Notes: a model not told the origin generated them from the letters alone. 64,000 nt of DNA from Runella rosea (GCF_003325355.1 NZ_CP030850.1:1550001-1614000), one strand, 5' to 3'; positions 1-8,916 are shown, numbered from the stretch's first letter. Numbers and translations are program-made.

Positions 1-372
1 GCGGCGATGGTGCTGGGAATGAAGGAATACCGAACCCTGAACGGTGGTTTTATGACCTACGGCCAAGGTCTTGGCATCGGCACACTGATGTCGGCCGTTG
101 GGGGCTTTATTTCTGCGGTCTATTCTTATATTTACAATGAATTCATTGACAACACTTTACGCCAACAAATCCTCGATAAAGTCCGTGAAGATTTAGAAAA
201 CAGGGGCATGGACGATGCGCAGGTAGAACAGGCATTGGCAATGAGCGAAAAGTTTTCAAGCCCGGGTATTACTTTTGCGCTAAGTATTTTTGGCGCTATT
301 TTAATCGGCTTTATTATTTCTCTGATTGTATCCGCAATTATGAAAAAGGACAAGCCTTTTGAATTAGAATAG
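1..372 (+). CDS. DUF4199 family membrane protein (5' partial)
   Basis: The reading frame is open from the first base, so the true start lies before the window; 121 residues follow the first visible Met. Two hydrophobic segments (about residues 20-42 and 90-113) flank a charged soluble stretch that contains a run like RGMDDAQVEQALA. This layout, a short polar helix between membrane segments and a lysine-rich tail, is typical of DUF4199 proteins, which are common in Bacteroidota and have no established function; full members are usually about 160-180 residues. It is followed on the same strand by gldF with a gap of about 50 bp, so co-transcription is possible. Confidence 0.6.
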   Translation, partial: AAMVLGMKEYRTLNGGFMTYGQGLGIGTLMSAVGGFISAVYSYIYNEFIDNTLRQQILDKVREDLENRGMDDAQVEQALAMSEKFSSPGITFALSIFGAILIGFIISLIVSAIMKKDKPFELE

Positions 373-420
373 TAAACTGTTTTCTATTTTTTCGTCAAAC
401 TTCTGGTGTACCGTACGCTT

Positions 421-1149
421 ATGCTCGCTATTTTTCGTAAAGAAATCAACTCCTTTTTCAGTTCACTGACAGCTTATATTGTCATGGCTGTTTTTCTGAC
501 CGCCGTCGGTTTGTTGATGTGGGTTTTTCCCGACACCAACATTCTCAATTATGGCTACGCTGATTTGGGGACCTTTTTCAACCTCACCCCTTTTGTATTG
601 TTGTTTCTGATTCCCGCCATCACCATGCGGGCTTTGGCCGAAGAAGTGCGCAACGGAACCATCGAATTGCTTTTGACCAAACCCCTCAGTACGTGGGGGT
701 TAATATTGGGCAAATTCTGGGCGAGTTGGGCACTTGCCCTTGTGACATTGCTCCCGACGTTGCTTTATTATTACAGCATTTATCAACTCGGCAACCCCGT
801 AGGCAACGTAGATTCGGCCCAAATTTTCGGTTCTTACATCGGTCTTGCCCTCTTGAGTGCCGTATTTGTTGCGGTAGGTTTGTGGACTTCTTCGCTGAGC
901 GACAACCAAATTGTGGCTTTTGTACTGGGCGTTTTTATTTCGTTTTTGCTCTATAACGGCATCGGTGCGGTGGCCAAACTAGACTTTTGGGGTTCATTGG
1001 CGTATCCATTATCGTGGATTTCGCTAGACGAACAATACGCTGATTTGGGGCGCGGATTGATTGACTCACGAAATGTTGTTTATCTTTTCAGCGTAACACT
1101 GTTATTTTTGTGGTTGACCCAAAGCAGGGTGGCAGCACGACGAAAATAA
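421..1149 (+). CDS. gldF: Gliding motility-associated ABC transporter permease GldF
   Basis: This is an ABC-2 type permease of about 242 residues. The N-terminus (MLAIFRKEINSFFSS) matches the usual GldF start, then come about six membrane segments. The segment RALAEEVRNGTIELLLTKPLS, a hallmark of ABC-2 permeases of this group, sits between the second and third. GldF works with the ATPase GldA and the periplasmic/membrane protein GldG in Bacteroidota gliding, though its exact substrate is unknown. A GTG codon at 406 is an alternative start; ATG 421 fits the family better. gldG, often the next gene, is absent here: a strong hairpin and then 5-oxoprolinase follow. Confidence 0.85.
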   Translation: MLAIFRKEINSFFSSLTAYIVMAVFLTAVGLLMWVFPDTNILNYGYADLGTFFNLTPFVLLFLIPAITMRALAEEVRNGTIELLLTKPLSTWGLILGKFWASWALALVTLLPTLLYYYSIYQLGNPVGNVDSAQIFGSYIGLALLSAVFVAVGLWTSSLSDNQIVAFVLGVFISFLLYNGIGAVAKLDFWGSLAYPLSWISLDEQYADLGRGLIDSRNVVYLFSVTLLFLWLTQSRVAARRK

Positions 1150-1170
1150 CATCAACATAAAGATTAATCT

Positions 1171-1229
1171 AAGGGTTAAAAGCTACGAAGATGAGGGAAT
1201 AAGCCCCTCATCTTGAGCCTTTAACCCTT
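1171..1229 (+). terminator. Long hairpin after gldF
   Basis: The sequence forms a two-part stem. The outer arms AAGGGTTAAAAGCT and AGCCTTTAACCCTT have one mismatch, and the inner arms AAGATGAGGG and CCCCTCATCTT are nearly perfect, around a short loop. It lies between gldF and the oxoprolinase gene. A T-rich stretch follows loosely, without a clean U-run, so termination is inferred from position and stem strength. Confidence 0.6.
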
Positions 1230-1257
1230 CACTTTTAGCTTTAAACCTTCACCTTTT

Positions 1258-4200
1258 ATGTGGCAAATTTGGATTGATACGGGAGGCACCTTTACTGATT
1301 GTTTGGCCCTGAACGGCTCGGGCGTTTTAAAACGCACAAAAGTACTGAGCAGCAGCTTTTTGAGAGGTCAAATTCTCAAAAAAACAGGACCTAAAACGTA
1401 CAAGACCGCTACCCAATGGACGTTTGAAAGTACCCTATTAACGGGTTATGATTTTCGAATTGTGGGGGGAGATACGTTTATCAAAGTCATGAATTTTAGC
1501 GGAGATGTGCTTGAATTGGAACAGGAAATTGACCTGACAGGTACCATTTTTCCCGTCGATTTTGAAGTAACTACCCACGAAGAAGCCCCCGTTCTTGCCA
1601 CAAGAATAGTTACCAAAACCCCTTTAAACCAGCCTTTTCCTTCCCTCTCGATGCGGCTTGGCACCACCAAAGGCACCAATGCACTGCTGGAACGAAAAGG
1701 AGCAAAAGTGACGCTTTATGTGACCAAAGGCTTTAAAGATGCCGTACGAATCGGTACCCAACAACGCCCTAATTTATTCCAATTAGCCATTCCTGAACCG
1801 ACGTTGCTTTATGACGAAGTGATTGAAATATCCGAACGTTTGAACGCCAAAGGAGAAATAATCGCTCCTTTTGATGATTCCAACGTTGCTTTGCCCTGCT
1901 CCGCTCATCATTCGGTGGCTATTTCGTTTCTACACAGCTATCTGAATCCTGCCCATGAGCAGCAACTTGGGGCCGCCCTCAGTGCCCAAAAATATCCTTC
2001 CATCAGCAGTTCTTCAGAATTATACGCGGGCATTAATTACCTAAAACGGACCCAAACGGCGCTGGTAAATGCCTATTTACAACCTATATTATCAGAATAC
2101 CTTACCAATATAAAATACGCGCTGGGACAGCAAACCGTACGCGTCATGACGAGCGCAGGTGGTTTGGTGAGCGCGGATACTTTTCGGGCAAAAGACAGTT
2201 TACTTAGTGGCCCAGCGGGGGGCATGGTGGGGGCCGCAGCCATTGCCCAACAACTTGGTTTTGAGCGCTGTCTGACCTTCGATATGGGTGGAACAAGCAC
2301 CGACACCGCCCGTTTTGACGGTAAATTAGACTTAGAATTTGTCACTAAAATTGAAGGCATCGAGCTCCATAACCCCACGCTCGCCATCGAAACCGTTGCC
2401 GCAGGTGGCGGCTCCATTTGCTCTTTTGATGGACAAAAACTCCGCGTAGGTCCTGAGAGTGCCGGCGCAAATCCTGGCCCCGCTTGCTACGGAGCGGGCG
2501 GGCCACTGACCATCACCGACGTTAATTTATTATTAGGAAAATTGGACACGTCTCGTTTTGGGATTCCCGTACGGATAGACAAATCGCGCGAGGCATTAAA
2601 GGCGATTCAGCAGCGCATTTTTACCCAAATCAACCAACAACTTTCGGAAGAAGAATTATTGCGTGGGTTTGAGCAAATTGCCAACGAAAAAATGGCCGAG
2701 GCCATTCGGCGCATTTCCGTGGCCAAGGGCTTTGACCCCAAAGAATATCCGCTGCTTACTTTTGGCGGCGCGGGCGGTTTGCACGGTTGTCAATTGGCCG
2801 AAATCCTGAACATTTCAACGGTCATTTTACCCTACGATGGAGGCTTGTTGAGTGCTTACGGCATGGGTCAGGCGCGGGTAGAACGAATTGTGAGTCAGCA
2901 AGTTCTTAAACCGTTGGATGAACTAACTAATCAGCTCGACGAGCGCATTGCTCAACTTTCTCAAAAAGCCGAAGAGATTCTTCAAAATGAAGGCATAAGT
3001 GCCGTTGAGGTGAGCGCTGTGTTGCTTTATTTACGTTTTAAAGGGCAAGAAAATGCGTTGGAAATCAGCTATCAAACCCACGAAAACCTCCCGCACCAAT
3101 TCCGCGAAAAGTACCAACAGTTGTTTGGATATTGTCCCACCACGCTTCCCATCGAAGTGGAAAGCATAAAAATAATAGCGGGAGAAAAAGGCAAAAAAAA
3201 ACAATCATCCATTACATATTACGCTGAAAATGAAGCCAATCCAATCAAACACGCACATTATCCTGTGTATGATTGGGAACAGCTTTCGGTGAATGATTTT
3301 TTCAATGGACCCGCCGTGTTGCTCAATCCAACGTCAACCTCTTTCATCCCTGAAGGTTGGCAAGCAGTGGTGACGTCAACGCGAGATGTGGTTGTTAAAA
3401 GTACGGCCCAAAACCAAAAAAACGTCACTAAAACCGATGTCAATCAAGCCATTGAACTAGAGCTTTTCACCAATCGTTTTATGGCGATTGCCGAAGAAAT
3501 GGGGGCACAATTGCAGCGTACCGCTTTTTCGGTCAACGTCAAAGAGCGGCTTGATTTCTCCTGTGCTTTGTTGGACGCGAACGCCGAATTACTGGTCAAT
3601 GCGCCCCATATTCCCGTGCATTTGGGCAGTTTGGGCGTGTGCGCGCGATTGGTTCGCGAAAAAATTACTATTGGCCCGGGCGACGTAATCATCACCAACC
3701 ACCCTAAATACGGCGGCTCACACTTGCCCGACGTGACGATTCTGGCGGGTGTATTTACGCCCGACCAACACCTCATTGGCTACGTCATCAACCGCGCGCA
3801 CCACGCCGAAATCGGCGGTCGAACGCCCGGCTCTATGCCCCCCGACGCCACCACGCTCAACGAAGAAGGGGTAGTTATTTTACCAACGTATTTGGTCAAA
3901 AACGGCGAAATGCAATGGGAAAGCATTGAGCGTCTTTTTACTCAATCTTCCTACCCCACCCGCGCCCTGACCGAAAACATTGCCGACATCAACGCCGCCC
4001 TTGCTTCGCTACGCTCTGGCGAAGCGGCCCTTCAAAGTCTTGTGGCGCAACACGGCTTAGAAAAGGTGCATTTTTATATGAAGTTACTGAAAAACAGTGC
4101 TTTTGACGCTTTACAAAAAGCCCTGATTCCCTATCAAAATAAATCATTTGCCGCTACCGAATCATTGGATGACGGGCATCGCATTCAGGTCAAGATTACA

Positions 4201-4986
4201 CCGCGCTTGGCAGGGGGAGCACAGTTTGATTTCACGGGCACCTCACCCTGTCACCCCCACAATCTCAACGCCAACATTTCCATTATTTACAGCGCTATTT
4301 TATACGTTTTACGCCTGTTGGTCAACAAAAATATCCCTTTGAATGAAGGATTGATGCAAGGCGTCGAAGTCATTTTACCCGAAAACAGCTTTTTGCACCC
4401 TCATTTCAGCGACGACCCCACGCAATGCCCCGCCGTGGTAGGAGGCAATACGGAAGTCAGCCAACGATTAGTGGACACGCTGCTAAAAGCCTTTGAATTA
4501 GCGGCTTGCAGTCAGGGAACGATGAATAATTTCCTGTTTGGCAACGGGCAATTTGGCTATTACGAGACCATTTGCGGCGGTACGGGCGCAAGCGAAGGAG
4601 CCAACGGGCGCTCGGCAGTGCATCAGCACATGACCAATACACGCATCACCGATGCCGAAGAACTAGAGCGGCGGTATCCCGTGCGGCTAAATCAGTTCGC
4701 CATTCGAGAAGGCTCAGGGGGCAGCGGCCAATGGCAGGGCGGCGAGGGTGTTATCCGCGAAATTACCTTTTTAGAGCCGCTGCGCGTCACGCTCATTACC
4801 CAGCACCGCCAAGTGCCACCGTATGGTTTAGCAGGTGGGCAAAACGGGCAAACGGGGCGGCAAATCCTGACCCGAAAAGATGGAACAACTGAAACATTAT
4901 CAGGGGTTTGCAGCGTAGACGCTCAAGCGGGTGATTCACTAAGCATTGAAACTCCCGGCGGTGGAGGTTACGGAAACCTCATTTAA
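1258..4986 (+). CDS. 5-oxoprolinase (ATP-hydrolysing), HyuA-HyuB fusion
   Basis: The 1242-residue protein is close to the usual length of eukaryotic-type 5-oxoprolinases. The N-terminal half (about 1-690) is HyuA-like: it begins with the phosphate-binding motif DTGGTFTD at residues 7-14 and carries FDMGGTSTD around residue 341. A linker of about 40 residues leads into the HyuB-like half (about 730-1235), which ends in the glycine-rich PGGGGYG tail. The enzyme hydrolyses 5-oxo-L-proline to L-glutamate using ATP; relatives act on hydantoins or acetone, so the substrate is inferred from the fused layout. The gene stands alone, with an XRE regulator 56 bp downstream on the same strand. Confidence 0.88.
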   Translation: MWQIWIDTGGTFTDCLALNGSGVLKRTKVLSSSFLRGQILKKTGPKTYKTATQWTFESTLLTGYDFRIVGGDTFIKVMNFSGDVLELEQEIDLTGTIFPVDFEVTTHEEAPVLATRIVTKTPLNQPFPSLSMRLGTTKGTNALLERKGAKVTLYVTKGFKDAVRIGTQQRPNLFQLAIPEPTLLYDEVIEISERLNAKGEIIAPFDDSNVALPCSAHHSVAISFLHSYLNPAHEQQLGAALSAQKYPSISSSSELYAGINYLKRTQTALVNAYLQPILSEYLTNIKYALGQQTVRVMTSAGGLVSADTFRAKDSLLSGPAGGMVGAAAIAQQLGFERCLTFDMGGTSTDTARFDGKLDLEFVTKIEGIELHNPTLAIETVAAGGGSICSFDGQKLRVGPESAGANPGPACYGAGGPLTITDVNLLLGKLDTSRFGIPVRIDKSREALKAIQQRIFTQINQQLSEEELLRGFEQIANEKMAEAIRRISVAKGFDPKEYPLLTFGGAGGLHGCQLAEILNISTVILPYDGGLLSAYGMGQARVERIVSQQVLKPLDELTNQLDERIAQLSQKAEEILQNEGISAVEVSAVLLYLRFKGQENALEISYQTHENLPHQFREKYQQLFGYCPTTLPIEVESIKIIAGEKGKKKQSSITYYAENEANPIKHAHYPVYDWEQLSVNDFFNGPAVLLNPTSTSFIPEGWQAVVTSTRDVVVKSTAQNQKNVTKTDVNQAIELELFTNRFMAIAEEMGAQLQRTAFSVNVKERLDFSCALLDANAELLVNAPHIPVHLGSLGVCARLVREKITIGPGDVIITNHPKYGGSHLPDVTILAGVFTPDQHLIGYVINRAHHAEIGGRTPGSMPPDATTLNEEGVVILPTYLVKNGEMQWESIERLFTQSSYPTRALTENIADINAALASLRSGEAALQSLVAQHGLEKVHFYMKLLKNSAFDALQKALIPYQNKSFAATESLDDGHRIQVKITPRLAGGAQFDFTGTSPCHPHNLNANISIIYSAILYVLRLLVNKNIPLNEGLMQGVEVILPENSFLHPHFSDDPTQCPAVVGGNTEVSQRLVDTLLKAFELAACSQGTMNNFLFGNGQFGYYETICGGTGASEGANGRSAVHQHMTNTRITDAEELERRYPVRLNQFAIREGSGGSGQWQGGEGVIREITFLEPLRVTLITQHRQVPPYGLAGGQNGQTGRQILTRKDGTTETLSGVCSVDAQAGDSLSIETPGGGGYGNLI

Positions 4987-5013
4987 AGTACTATGTTTTT
5001 CGGAAAAAGTACT
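4987..5013. promoter_or_regulatory. Inverted repeat upstream of the XRE regulator gene
   Basis: AGTACT is followed by a TTTTTC/GGAAAAA core and a second AGTACT, giving an interrupted palindrome that starts directly after the oxoprolinase stop codon and ends 29 bp before the regulator start. The symmetry and position suggest an operator used by the downstream regulator on its own gene. A weak terminator for the upstream gene is the alternative. Confidence 0.45.
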
Positions 5014-5042
5014 AAATTTACACAGTAATAACAATCCCTGAC

Positions 5043-6539
5043 GTGTCTCTTAACCAAGATAATATTCGCCTCGTTTTTGGGCTCAAATTAAAACAGCTTC
5101 GCCTTGACAAATCTCTCTCTCTCAGCGATTTGTCACAACTAACTGGACTGTCCATTTCTTACATCAACGAAATTGAAAAAGGGAAAAAATATCCCAAGTC
5201 CGACAAAATCATGGCCCTCTCGCGGGCATTGGATGTAGAATACGACTCGCTGGTTTCTATCAAGTTGAGCAAAAAACTGGAGCCCATTTCGGAATTATTG
5301 CAATCCAATATCCTAACTGAGCTCCCGCTTGACCTTTTCGGAATCGACCCCGCCGATTTATTGGAAATGCTTTCCGACGCGCCCACCAAATTGAGCGCGT
5401 TTATCGGAACGCTCATCGAAATCGCGCGCAACTACAATATGTCGGTGGAGCAATTTTACTTTTCGGCGCTGCGGACCTACCAAGAAATGTACGACAACTA
5501 TTTCGAGGATTTGGAGCAGGAAGCCGAGCAGTTTTTGAAGTTTCATGCCGTTCCTGAAGAATTGATTCTGGACGACAAATACTTGGCCGACTTATTGGTC
5601 AAAAATTATCCGTACGAAATTCAATTCATTGACGAAAAAAAATATCCCGAACTCATCGGTATTCGCTCGATGCTGGTGTCACGAGGGGATAAGTTACGGT
5701 TGCTCATCAGTCCCCAACTAGACGCCAATCAGCGGGCGTTTATTTACGGGCGTGAGTTGGGCTATCAATTCATGAAGCTCAAAAACCGACTGAATACCAC
5801 GCACTTAGTAGAAGCTGAATCGTTTGAACAACTGCTCAACAATTATAAAGCCTCTTATTTTTCCAGTGCTATCATCATCAAAGGCGAAGTGTTGGCCAAG
5901 AAACTGTCCACGTTTTTTGAGCAGCCGCATTTTGACGGGGAGGCATTGGTCAACATGATCAATTACTTCCACAGTACGCCCGAATCTTTTTGTTATCGAC
6001 TGAGCAATATTCTCCCTAAATACTTCGGAATCAGTCAGTTGTTCTTCCTCAGATTCAATAATTTTGCGGGACAAAACCGCTTTGATTTGACCAAAGAGAT
6101 GCACATTGCGCGCAAGCACAATCCACACACGGTGCGCGATGAGCACTACTGCCGTCGTTGGATTTCGCTTACCATTTTGCAGGAATTGGCCGAGTTGCAA
6201 TCGCGCGGGGAGTACGAGCAGATACTATGCCGTACGCAGGTTTCGCACTACATGGACACGCAAGACCAGTATTTTGTGGTGTCGTTTGCCAAGCCGATGT
6301 CGCCCACGCCCAACCTCAACGTGAGCGTTTCGATGGGGATTCGGTTGGACGAAAATGTGCTCTCAAAAATCAAATTTTTGAGTACAGGCGAAATCACCAA
6401 ACGCGAAGTAAACGAGACCTGCGAGCGCTGCCCTTCATTTGACTGCAAAGAGCGCATGGCCGCACCCACCGTACTTCAACGCAAGCGCAAAAACGAAGCC
6501 ATTCAGAAAGCCATGAAAATGCTAAGCAGCGAGGCGTAG
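5043..6539 (+). CDS. XRE-family regulator with IrrE-like domain (ScfR/RamB-like)
   Basis: A helix-turn-helix of the Cro/C1 type occupies about residues 8-66 (LRLDKSLSLSDLSQLTGLS...). An IrrE-like/peptidase M78-like region follows (about 180-310, without an obvious HExxH), and then a C-terminal DUF2083 region with the cysteine set CERCPSFDC. At 498 residues it matches the family that senses short-chain acyl-CoA status (RamB of Corynebacterium, ScfR of other bacteria) and controls acetate, propionate or glyoxylate metabolism. The start is GTG; no better in-frame start is apparent. No acetate or glyoxylate gene lies beside it, so its targets are unknown. An inverted repeat just upstream may be its own operator. 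Confidence 0.8.
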   Translation: MSLNQDNIRLVFGLKLKQLRLDKSLSLSDLSQLTGLSISYINEIEKGKKYPKSDKIMALSRALDVEYDSLVSIKLSKKLEPISELLQSNILTELPLDLFGIDPADLLEMLSDAPTKLSAFIGTLIEIARNYNMSVEQFYFSALRTYQEMYDNYFEDLEQEAEQFLKFHAVPEELILDDKYLADLLVKNYPYEIQFIDEKKYPELIGIRSMLVSRGDKLRLLISPQLDANQRAFIYGRELGYQFMKLKNRLNTTHLVEAESFEQLLNNYKASYFSSAIIIKGEVLAKKLSTFFEQPHFDGEALVNMINYFHSTPESFCYRLSNILPKYFGISQLFFLRFNNFAGQNRFDLTKEMHIARKHNPHTVRDEHYCRRWISLTILQELAELQSRGEYEQILCRTQVSHYMDTQDQYFVVSFAKPMSPTPNLNVSVSMGIRLDENVLSKIKFLSTGEITKREVNETCERCPSFDCKERMAAPTVLQRKRKNEAIQKAMKMLSSEA

Positions 6540-6576
6540 GAGGTGCTGGTTTTTGCGTAAAGCTGTTTATTTTTGA

Positions 6577-6605
6577 CGTATATACGCAACTTATGGCGTA
6601 TATAC
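6577..6605. repeat. Two direct copies of CGTATATAC, 20 bp apart
   Basis: CGTATATAC occurs at 6577-6585 and again at 6597-6605. The first copy runs into CGCAAC and the second into GTTGTGCG, so a short inverted pair (CGCAAC and GTTGTGCG) brackets about 20 bp just before the cassette-like unit. This could be the original insertion site of the cassette or a repressor site; neither can be decided from sequence. Confidence 0.45.
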
Positions 6606-6610
6606 AGATG

Positions 6611-7577
6611 TTGTGCGTCATTTTAAAAACCGACACCATTGAACAGAACGACAGACATAATAACAATAAACTCGGTTGGACAAATTCCTTCAATTGAAAC
6701 GATATTATCTATTCCAAGGGAACGGACAATAAAGCTCGTTTTTGAAAAAAATATTCAAAGTAAGAGAGAAGAAATCGGACAGAAATTAAAAAAGGAATTA
6801 CTTAACTTTCAAGTATCAATACACACAATTGAACCAGAAATAAACATTGAAAAACTTATTACGGACAAAGAAATTGAAGACAATCAAGATTTTTTTGAAC
6901 AATGTGCAAAGGACTACCGAAAATTGGGAGAAGAATTACTAAATAAGTTGGTTAGCAAGCTTGACTTGAACTTAAATAGAGAATTTCCAATGCAGACATT
7001 TAACGAACTTAAAATAGACGGAAGGTCTAATGGAAAAGTTGAAGGATGGAATTATTATGTTCACGGTTTCCATTGTGGCTTTGTAAACATTAAAACTAAA
7101 CAAGAAATAGAAGTTCCGCTTGTATTTGGTCAAGAATTTGGAGATTTAGACCCTTATTTTTTCTCAAAGTACATTAAGTCGACACCTAAATATAAACCTT
7201 TACCAGTTGAAATTTATGAAGACTATGCAGACGGAGTACGAATAAATGAAAGAATGCTTAAACTTGGCAAGTTTGAAAAAATAAGTTCAAATATTGGCAA
7301 TCATTATGGAATTGTAGTAGCAGACAGACAAAAAGTAGAAATCAAATCATATTTGGACTTGGAAAAAATGTATCAAGAACAAAACGAGAAAAATAATAAA
7401 CCTAAATTTAACTTTTGGAAACTTTTAGGACTGAAAAAATAAAAACGACCGCACAACAAGGGTTTTGCGAAATTGGGGCTGAAGTGCTAAATTTAAACAT
7501 TCGGAATTTTTATGTACATTAGTGCTAGGCTGAGACATAGTGCATTTTAAACCCCAACTTCGCAAAGCCCCGAAACG
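6611..7577 (+). mobile_element. Integron-cassette-like unit with one gene
   Basis: The unit starts at the GTT core GTTGTGCG (6610-6617). The exact inverse, CGCACAAC (7450-7457), lies 8 bp after the gene stop. From there a folded repeat runs to a second GTT core (7577). In known integron cassettes the upstream core pairs with the downstream half-site in the free circle, which is what is seen here. The boundaries are set at the canonical G/TT cut point. No integrase is present, so mobility is inference. Confidence 0.5.
6639..7442 (+). CDS. Uncharacterised cassette-borne protein, DUF6896-like
   Basis: The protein has 267 residues and an AT-rich gene, clearly richer in A/T than the flanking genes. 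The first 110 residues are lysine- and glutamate-rich and probably helical. The middle has GWNYYVHGFHCGF followed by FGQEFGDLDPYFFSKY, a pattern I associate with DUF6896, a small family suspected of including immunity proteins; this is from memory and untested. The start is uncertain: an in-frame stop lies at 6624-6626, and TTG at 6639 is the only good candidate after it. The gene sits inside a unit bounded by attC-like cores, with no partner gene in the same unit. Confidence 0.55.
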   Translation: MNRTTDIITINSVGQIPSIETILSIPRERTIKLVFEKNIQSKREEIGQKLKKELLNFQVSIHTIEPEINIEKLITDKEIEDNQDFFEQCAKDYRKLGEELLNKLVSKLDLNLNREFPMQTFNELKIDGRSNGKVEGWNYYVHGFHCGFVNIKTKQEIEVPLVFGQEFGDLDPYFFSKYIKSTPKYKPLPVEIYEDYADGVRINERMLKLGKFEKISSNIGNHYGIVVADRQKVEIKSYLDLEKMYQEQNEKNNKPKFNFWKLLGLKK

Positions 7578-7584
7578 TTAGCGG
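7449..7584. repeat. attC-like folded repeat, copy 1
   Basis: This 136-bp element runs from CCGCACAAC to GTTAGCGG, which pair with one bulged base. Inside, GGGTTTTGCGAAATTGGGG (7460-7478) pairs with the 3' arm ending ...CCCCAACTTCGCAAAGCCC (7552-7570) with only G-T-type exceptions, giving a stem of about 19 bp. The loop holds a further partly paired stretch. The length matches Vibrio-type attC sites (about 120-130 bp). An asymmetric 14-nt sequence at 7475-7488 recurs in the copy at 60 kb. Confidence 0.65.
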
Positions 7585-7621
7585 CAAGCAAGCATAAAAG
7601 TTCCTCAATATAAAAACAAAC

Positions 7622-8203
7622 ATGACTGATAAACATTATTTAAAAGTAATATTTAAGGAGCAAAATTTCAAAAAAGAGGATCTTGAAATTATATTTAATC
7701 AATACGAACGAATTGAATTTGCAAAGAATGACTTTCTTATTAAAGAAGGTTCTACTGCAAATTTTTATTATTTTATGGAAAGCGGCTTTGCAAGGTCTTA
7801 TGTGATAGACTTAGAGGGTAATGACATAAGCACCAAATTTTTTAGTTCAGAAGACATAGTAATAGACTGGCATTCTTATTTTTTAAAAACAAAATGTCGA
7901 GAAAATATACAAGCAATAACCGCTTGTGTTGCTTGGAAAATCACTTTTGAAAATTTCATGAAATTATTTAACATCGAAGCATTTAGAGAAGTGGGGCGCA
8001 CTCGTTTGGTAAATAATTATTTTGAATTAAAAAACCATTCTGTATCAATCATCGCCGACCCAGCAAAAGACCGGTATTTAAATCTTTTAAAGTCAAAACC
8101 TGATATAGTTCAAAATGTACCTTTAAAACAAATTGCAACCTATTTAGGCATTACAGACACCTCTTTAAGTAGAATTAGAAAAGAAATATCAAGTAATAAA
8201 TGA
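7622..8203 (+). CDS. Crp/Fnr-family transcriptional regulator
   Basis: The 193-residue protein has a cyclic-nucleotide-binding-type beta-roll (about residues 15-125, with FLIKEGSTANFYYFMESGFARSY) and a C-terminal winged helix whose recognition part is LKQIATYLGITDTSLSRIRKEI (about 165-188). The effector pocket lacks the classic RxS cAMP-binding signature, as is usual for Bacteroidota members of this group, so the ligand is unknown. The stop overlaps the start of the next gene by 4 bp (ATGA), which implies translational coupling and a shared role with the membrane protein. Base composition is low in G+C. Confidence 0.85.
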   Translation: MTDKHYLKVIFKEQNFKKEDLEIIFNQYERIEFAKNDFLIKEGSTANFYYFMESGFARSYVIDLEGNDISTKFFSSEDIVIDWHSYFLKTKCRENIQAITACVAWKITFENFMKLFNIEAFREVGRTRLVNNYFELKNHSVSIIADPAKDRYLNLLKSKPDIVQNVPLKQIATYLGITDTSLSRIRKEISSNK

Positions 8204-8916
8204 ATAAACTAGTACATTATTTTGTTCCGTTATGGATTTCAATAGCTTTTCTAGTTGCAATTCCTGCACCCTTTATTTTAATATCTCTATTTGTACGCAG
8301 AGAATCTAAAAATACCCAAGCCAAAAGCGCTTTTTTAATTATTGTTTTCTTTTTTATTTTATATTTATCATATATTGCTGTAGCTAGTTACTGCGATTGG
8401 TTCAATGAGGTTTCATTTCCTCCTAGAGTACTTTTGCTTACTACTTTCCCTTATGCTATTTTTCTTTTTATGGTAGTAGGAAATACTGAAATTTACAAAA
8501 CCATATTAAAAAATGCCGCACTGGACAACTTAGTTGAGCTACACTTATTTCGTTTGATAGGCATTTTTTTTATTTTACTTGCACTACACCAAGCATTACC
8601 CAAACCATTTGCCTTCATTGCAGGTATTGGCGATATGCTCACCGCAATTAGTAGTATTTTTGTGGCAAAAGCCATTCAAAATAAAAAGCGTTACGCAAAA
8701 AAACTTACTTTTTACTGGAATATTTTTGGGATAATAGATATTTTATTTACAGCTATTGCAGCCAATTTCCTGACCAAAATATCTATTGATACCGGAGCTA
8801 TGGGAGTTGATAGTCTGGCTTTCTTTCCTTTCTGCATTATTCCTGCCTTTGCCCCTCCAACTATTGTCTTCCTGCATTGGGGTATCTTCCAAAAACTAAA
8901 AAATTTTTCTGCATAA
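8200..8916 (+). CDS. Integral membrane protein, unknown function
   Basis: The protein has 238 residues with about seven hydrophobic segments (near 8-32, 42-64, 76-93, 113-132, 136-157, 168-190 and 205-230) separated by short charged loops. No catalytic motif was recognised. It overlaps the upstream Crp-like regulator gene by 4 bp and is probably translated with it. Genes of this type often follow a Crp-like regulator in Bacteroidota, but I cannot name the family. Confidence 0.7.
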   Translation: MNKLVHYFVPLWISIAFLVAIPAPFILISLFVRRESKNTQAKSAFLIIVFFFILYLSYIAVASYCDWFNEVSFPPRVLLLTTFPYAIFLFMVVGNTEIYKTILKNAALDNLVELHLFRLIGIFFILLALHQALPKPFAFIAGIGDMLTAISSIFVAKAIQNKKRYAKKLTFYWNIFGIIDILFTAIAANFLTKISIDTGAMGVDSLAFFPFCIIPAFAPPTIVFLHWGIFQKLKNFSA

